Source: Verrucomicrobiota bacterium
Lineage (GTDB): Bacteria > Verrucomicrobiota > Verrucomicrobiia > Limisphaerales > UBA9464
DNA: 6,722 nucleotides
Assembly (NCBI GenBank): GCA_017302195.1
Contig: JAFLEG010000164.1
Span: 1-6,722 of the forward strand
Direction: 5' to 3'
Below, piece by piece: positions 6,068 through 6,722 of this stretch. Position 1 is the first letter of the stretch. Each line of letters starts with the position of its first letter. The notes under the pieces are model-generated. The model saw only the letters and a program-made list of their open reading frames with translations, did no database searches and was not told the DNA's origin. Position numbers and translations under genes: made by a program.

Positions 6068-6722
6068 GGCTTCGGGATCCCCGCCGCCACAATGCGGGTC
6101 ACGGTTTCGCGCTCCTTGGGTGAGAGGAAGGCCACTTCCAGTGCGTGACGCTGGAGGCGCAGGAGATCCAGGCGGGTCAGCCCCGGGCACAGGCGCGCCG
6201 CGAGAAGGAGATTGTCCGAGAGCGATGCGGCGGAGATCCCGATGTTGTCCGTGTTCACCGTCACACGGATTCCCGCCCGAAGATACTCGTGCAGCGGGTA
6301 CCGCGCCCGCTCCTCCGCCTCCGACACGCTGGCACCCAGGGGATAGCCCTTGATCTGGAGGTTCGCGTAGGGGCACATCTCAACCCCGATGCCCCGGTCG
6401 GCGACCGAACGCATGAGTTCCGGGGACTCGATGAGGTGCAGGGCGTGACCCAGTCGGCGCGCATTGAGATCAAATACGGCTCGCCAAATTCCCTCGGCAT
6501 CGTCGTTCTCGCCTGCGTGAACGGTCAGGGCGAGACCACCACGATGAACTCCGGTGAACTCCTCGCGAAAGTAATGGGCACGGGTGGTGACATTTTCGTA
6601 CCCCGCGAGGTCTACGCCCACCACGCGGCATTCACCGGCACGGGTCCAATGCTCGGCGGCGGACATGGCGAGGGCCAGGTGCCGGGAGATCCCCGCGCGA
6701 TAGTCGCCCGTCTCCCGGCGGG
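6064..6722 (-). CDS. cad1: Adenosine deaminase-fold protein, 3' part; candidate Cad1/CAAD
   Basis: This is the C-terminal 219 residues of an adenosine deaminase-superfamily TIM barrel; the frame stays open across the right edge, so the gene is partial. Counting from the Met codon at 6666-6664, the motifs are VVGVDLAGYE (15-24), TVHAGE (48-53, metal/substrate region with catalytic Glu53), RLGHA (71-75, His74), EMCPYANLQIKG (96-107) and VTVNTDN (135-141). Asp140 is the expected zinc ligand. The next residue is Asn rather than the usual Asp of TDDP-type enzymes. The ATG at 6666 is internal and not the real start, because homologous barrel sequence continues upstream. The CRISPR context and coupled Nudix gene suggest Cad1/CAAD, in which an N-terminal CARF domain turns on ATP-to-ITP deamination. 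That domain would lie outside the window, so a plain adenosine deaminase cannot be excluded. Confidence 0.85.
   Translation of the reverse strand, partial: RRETGDYRAGISRHLALAMSAAEHWTRAGECRVVGVDLAGYENVTTRAHYFREEFTGVHRGGLALTVHAGENDDAEGIWRAVFDLNARRLGHALHLIESPELMRSVADRGIGVEMCPYANLQIKGYPLGASVSEAEERARYPLHEYLRAGIRVTVNTDNIGISAASLSDNLLLAARLCPGLTRLDLLRLQRHALEVAFLSPKERETVTRIVAAGIPKP

Overview
The window reads as the distal end of a type III CRISPR-Cas locus, with every supported gene on the minus strand. In transcription order (high to low coordinates) it holds: the 3' part of an adenosine deaminase-fold gene cut by the right edge (6064-6722); a Nudix hydrolase overlapping it by 4 bp (5426-6067); a Can2/Card1-type CARF nuclease (4240-5382); an HNH protein with an unrecognised N-terminal half (3299-4132); a CARF protein of the NE0113 family carrying a C-terminal winged-helix-like domain (2026-3222); cas1 (790-1812); and cas2 (431-784). 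The last 430 bases contain no convincing gene and no CRISPR repeat. They lie where a leader would sit, so an array may lie just outside the left edge. No Cas10, Cmr or Csm subunit is visible. If present, they should lie beyond base 6722.

The most interesting idea concerns the first two genes. A type III CRISPR-associated adenosine deaminase (Cad1/CAAD: CARF plus deaminase domain) has been described that converts ATP to ITP when bound by cyclic oligoadenylate, with a partner Nudix hydrolase breaking ITP down to IMP. A deaminase C-terminus translationally coupled to a Nudix gene, directly upstream of a cyclic-oligoadenylate-responsive nuclease and cas1-cas2, fits that arrangement. The CARF half of the deaminase is off the window, so this remains an inference. 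The locus would then combine nucleotide-pool attack (deaminase and Nudix), nucleic acid attack (Can2/Card1 and perhaps the HNH protein), a CARF protein that may sense or degrade the signal and perhaps regulate transcription, and spacer acquisition (Cas1-Cas2).

The organism is a GC-rich bacterium. Starts mostly lack clear Shine-Dalgarno motifs. The NE0113 family is known from Verrucomicrobium as well as some Proteobacteria, and the overall look suits a Verrucomicrobiota or Planctomycetota relative, but this is only a guess. Regulatory structure is sparse. The clearest element is an imperfect inverted repeat with 19-bp arms in the gap upstream of cas1. No intrinsic terminator with a T-run was found.
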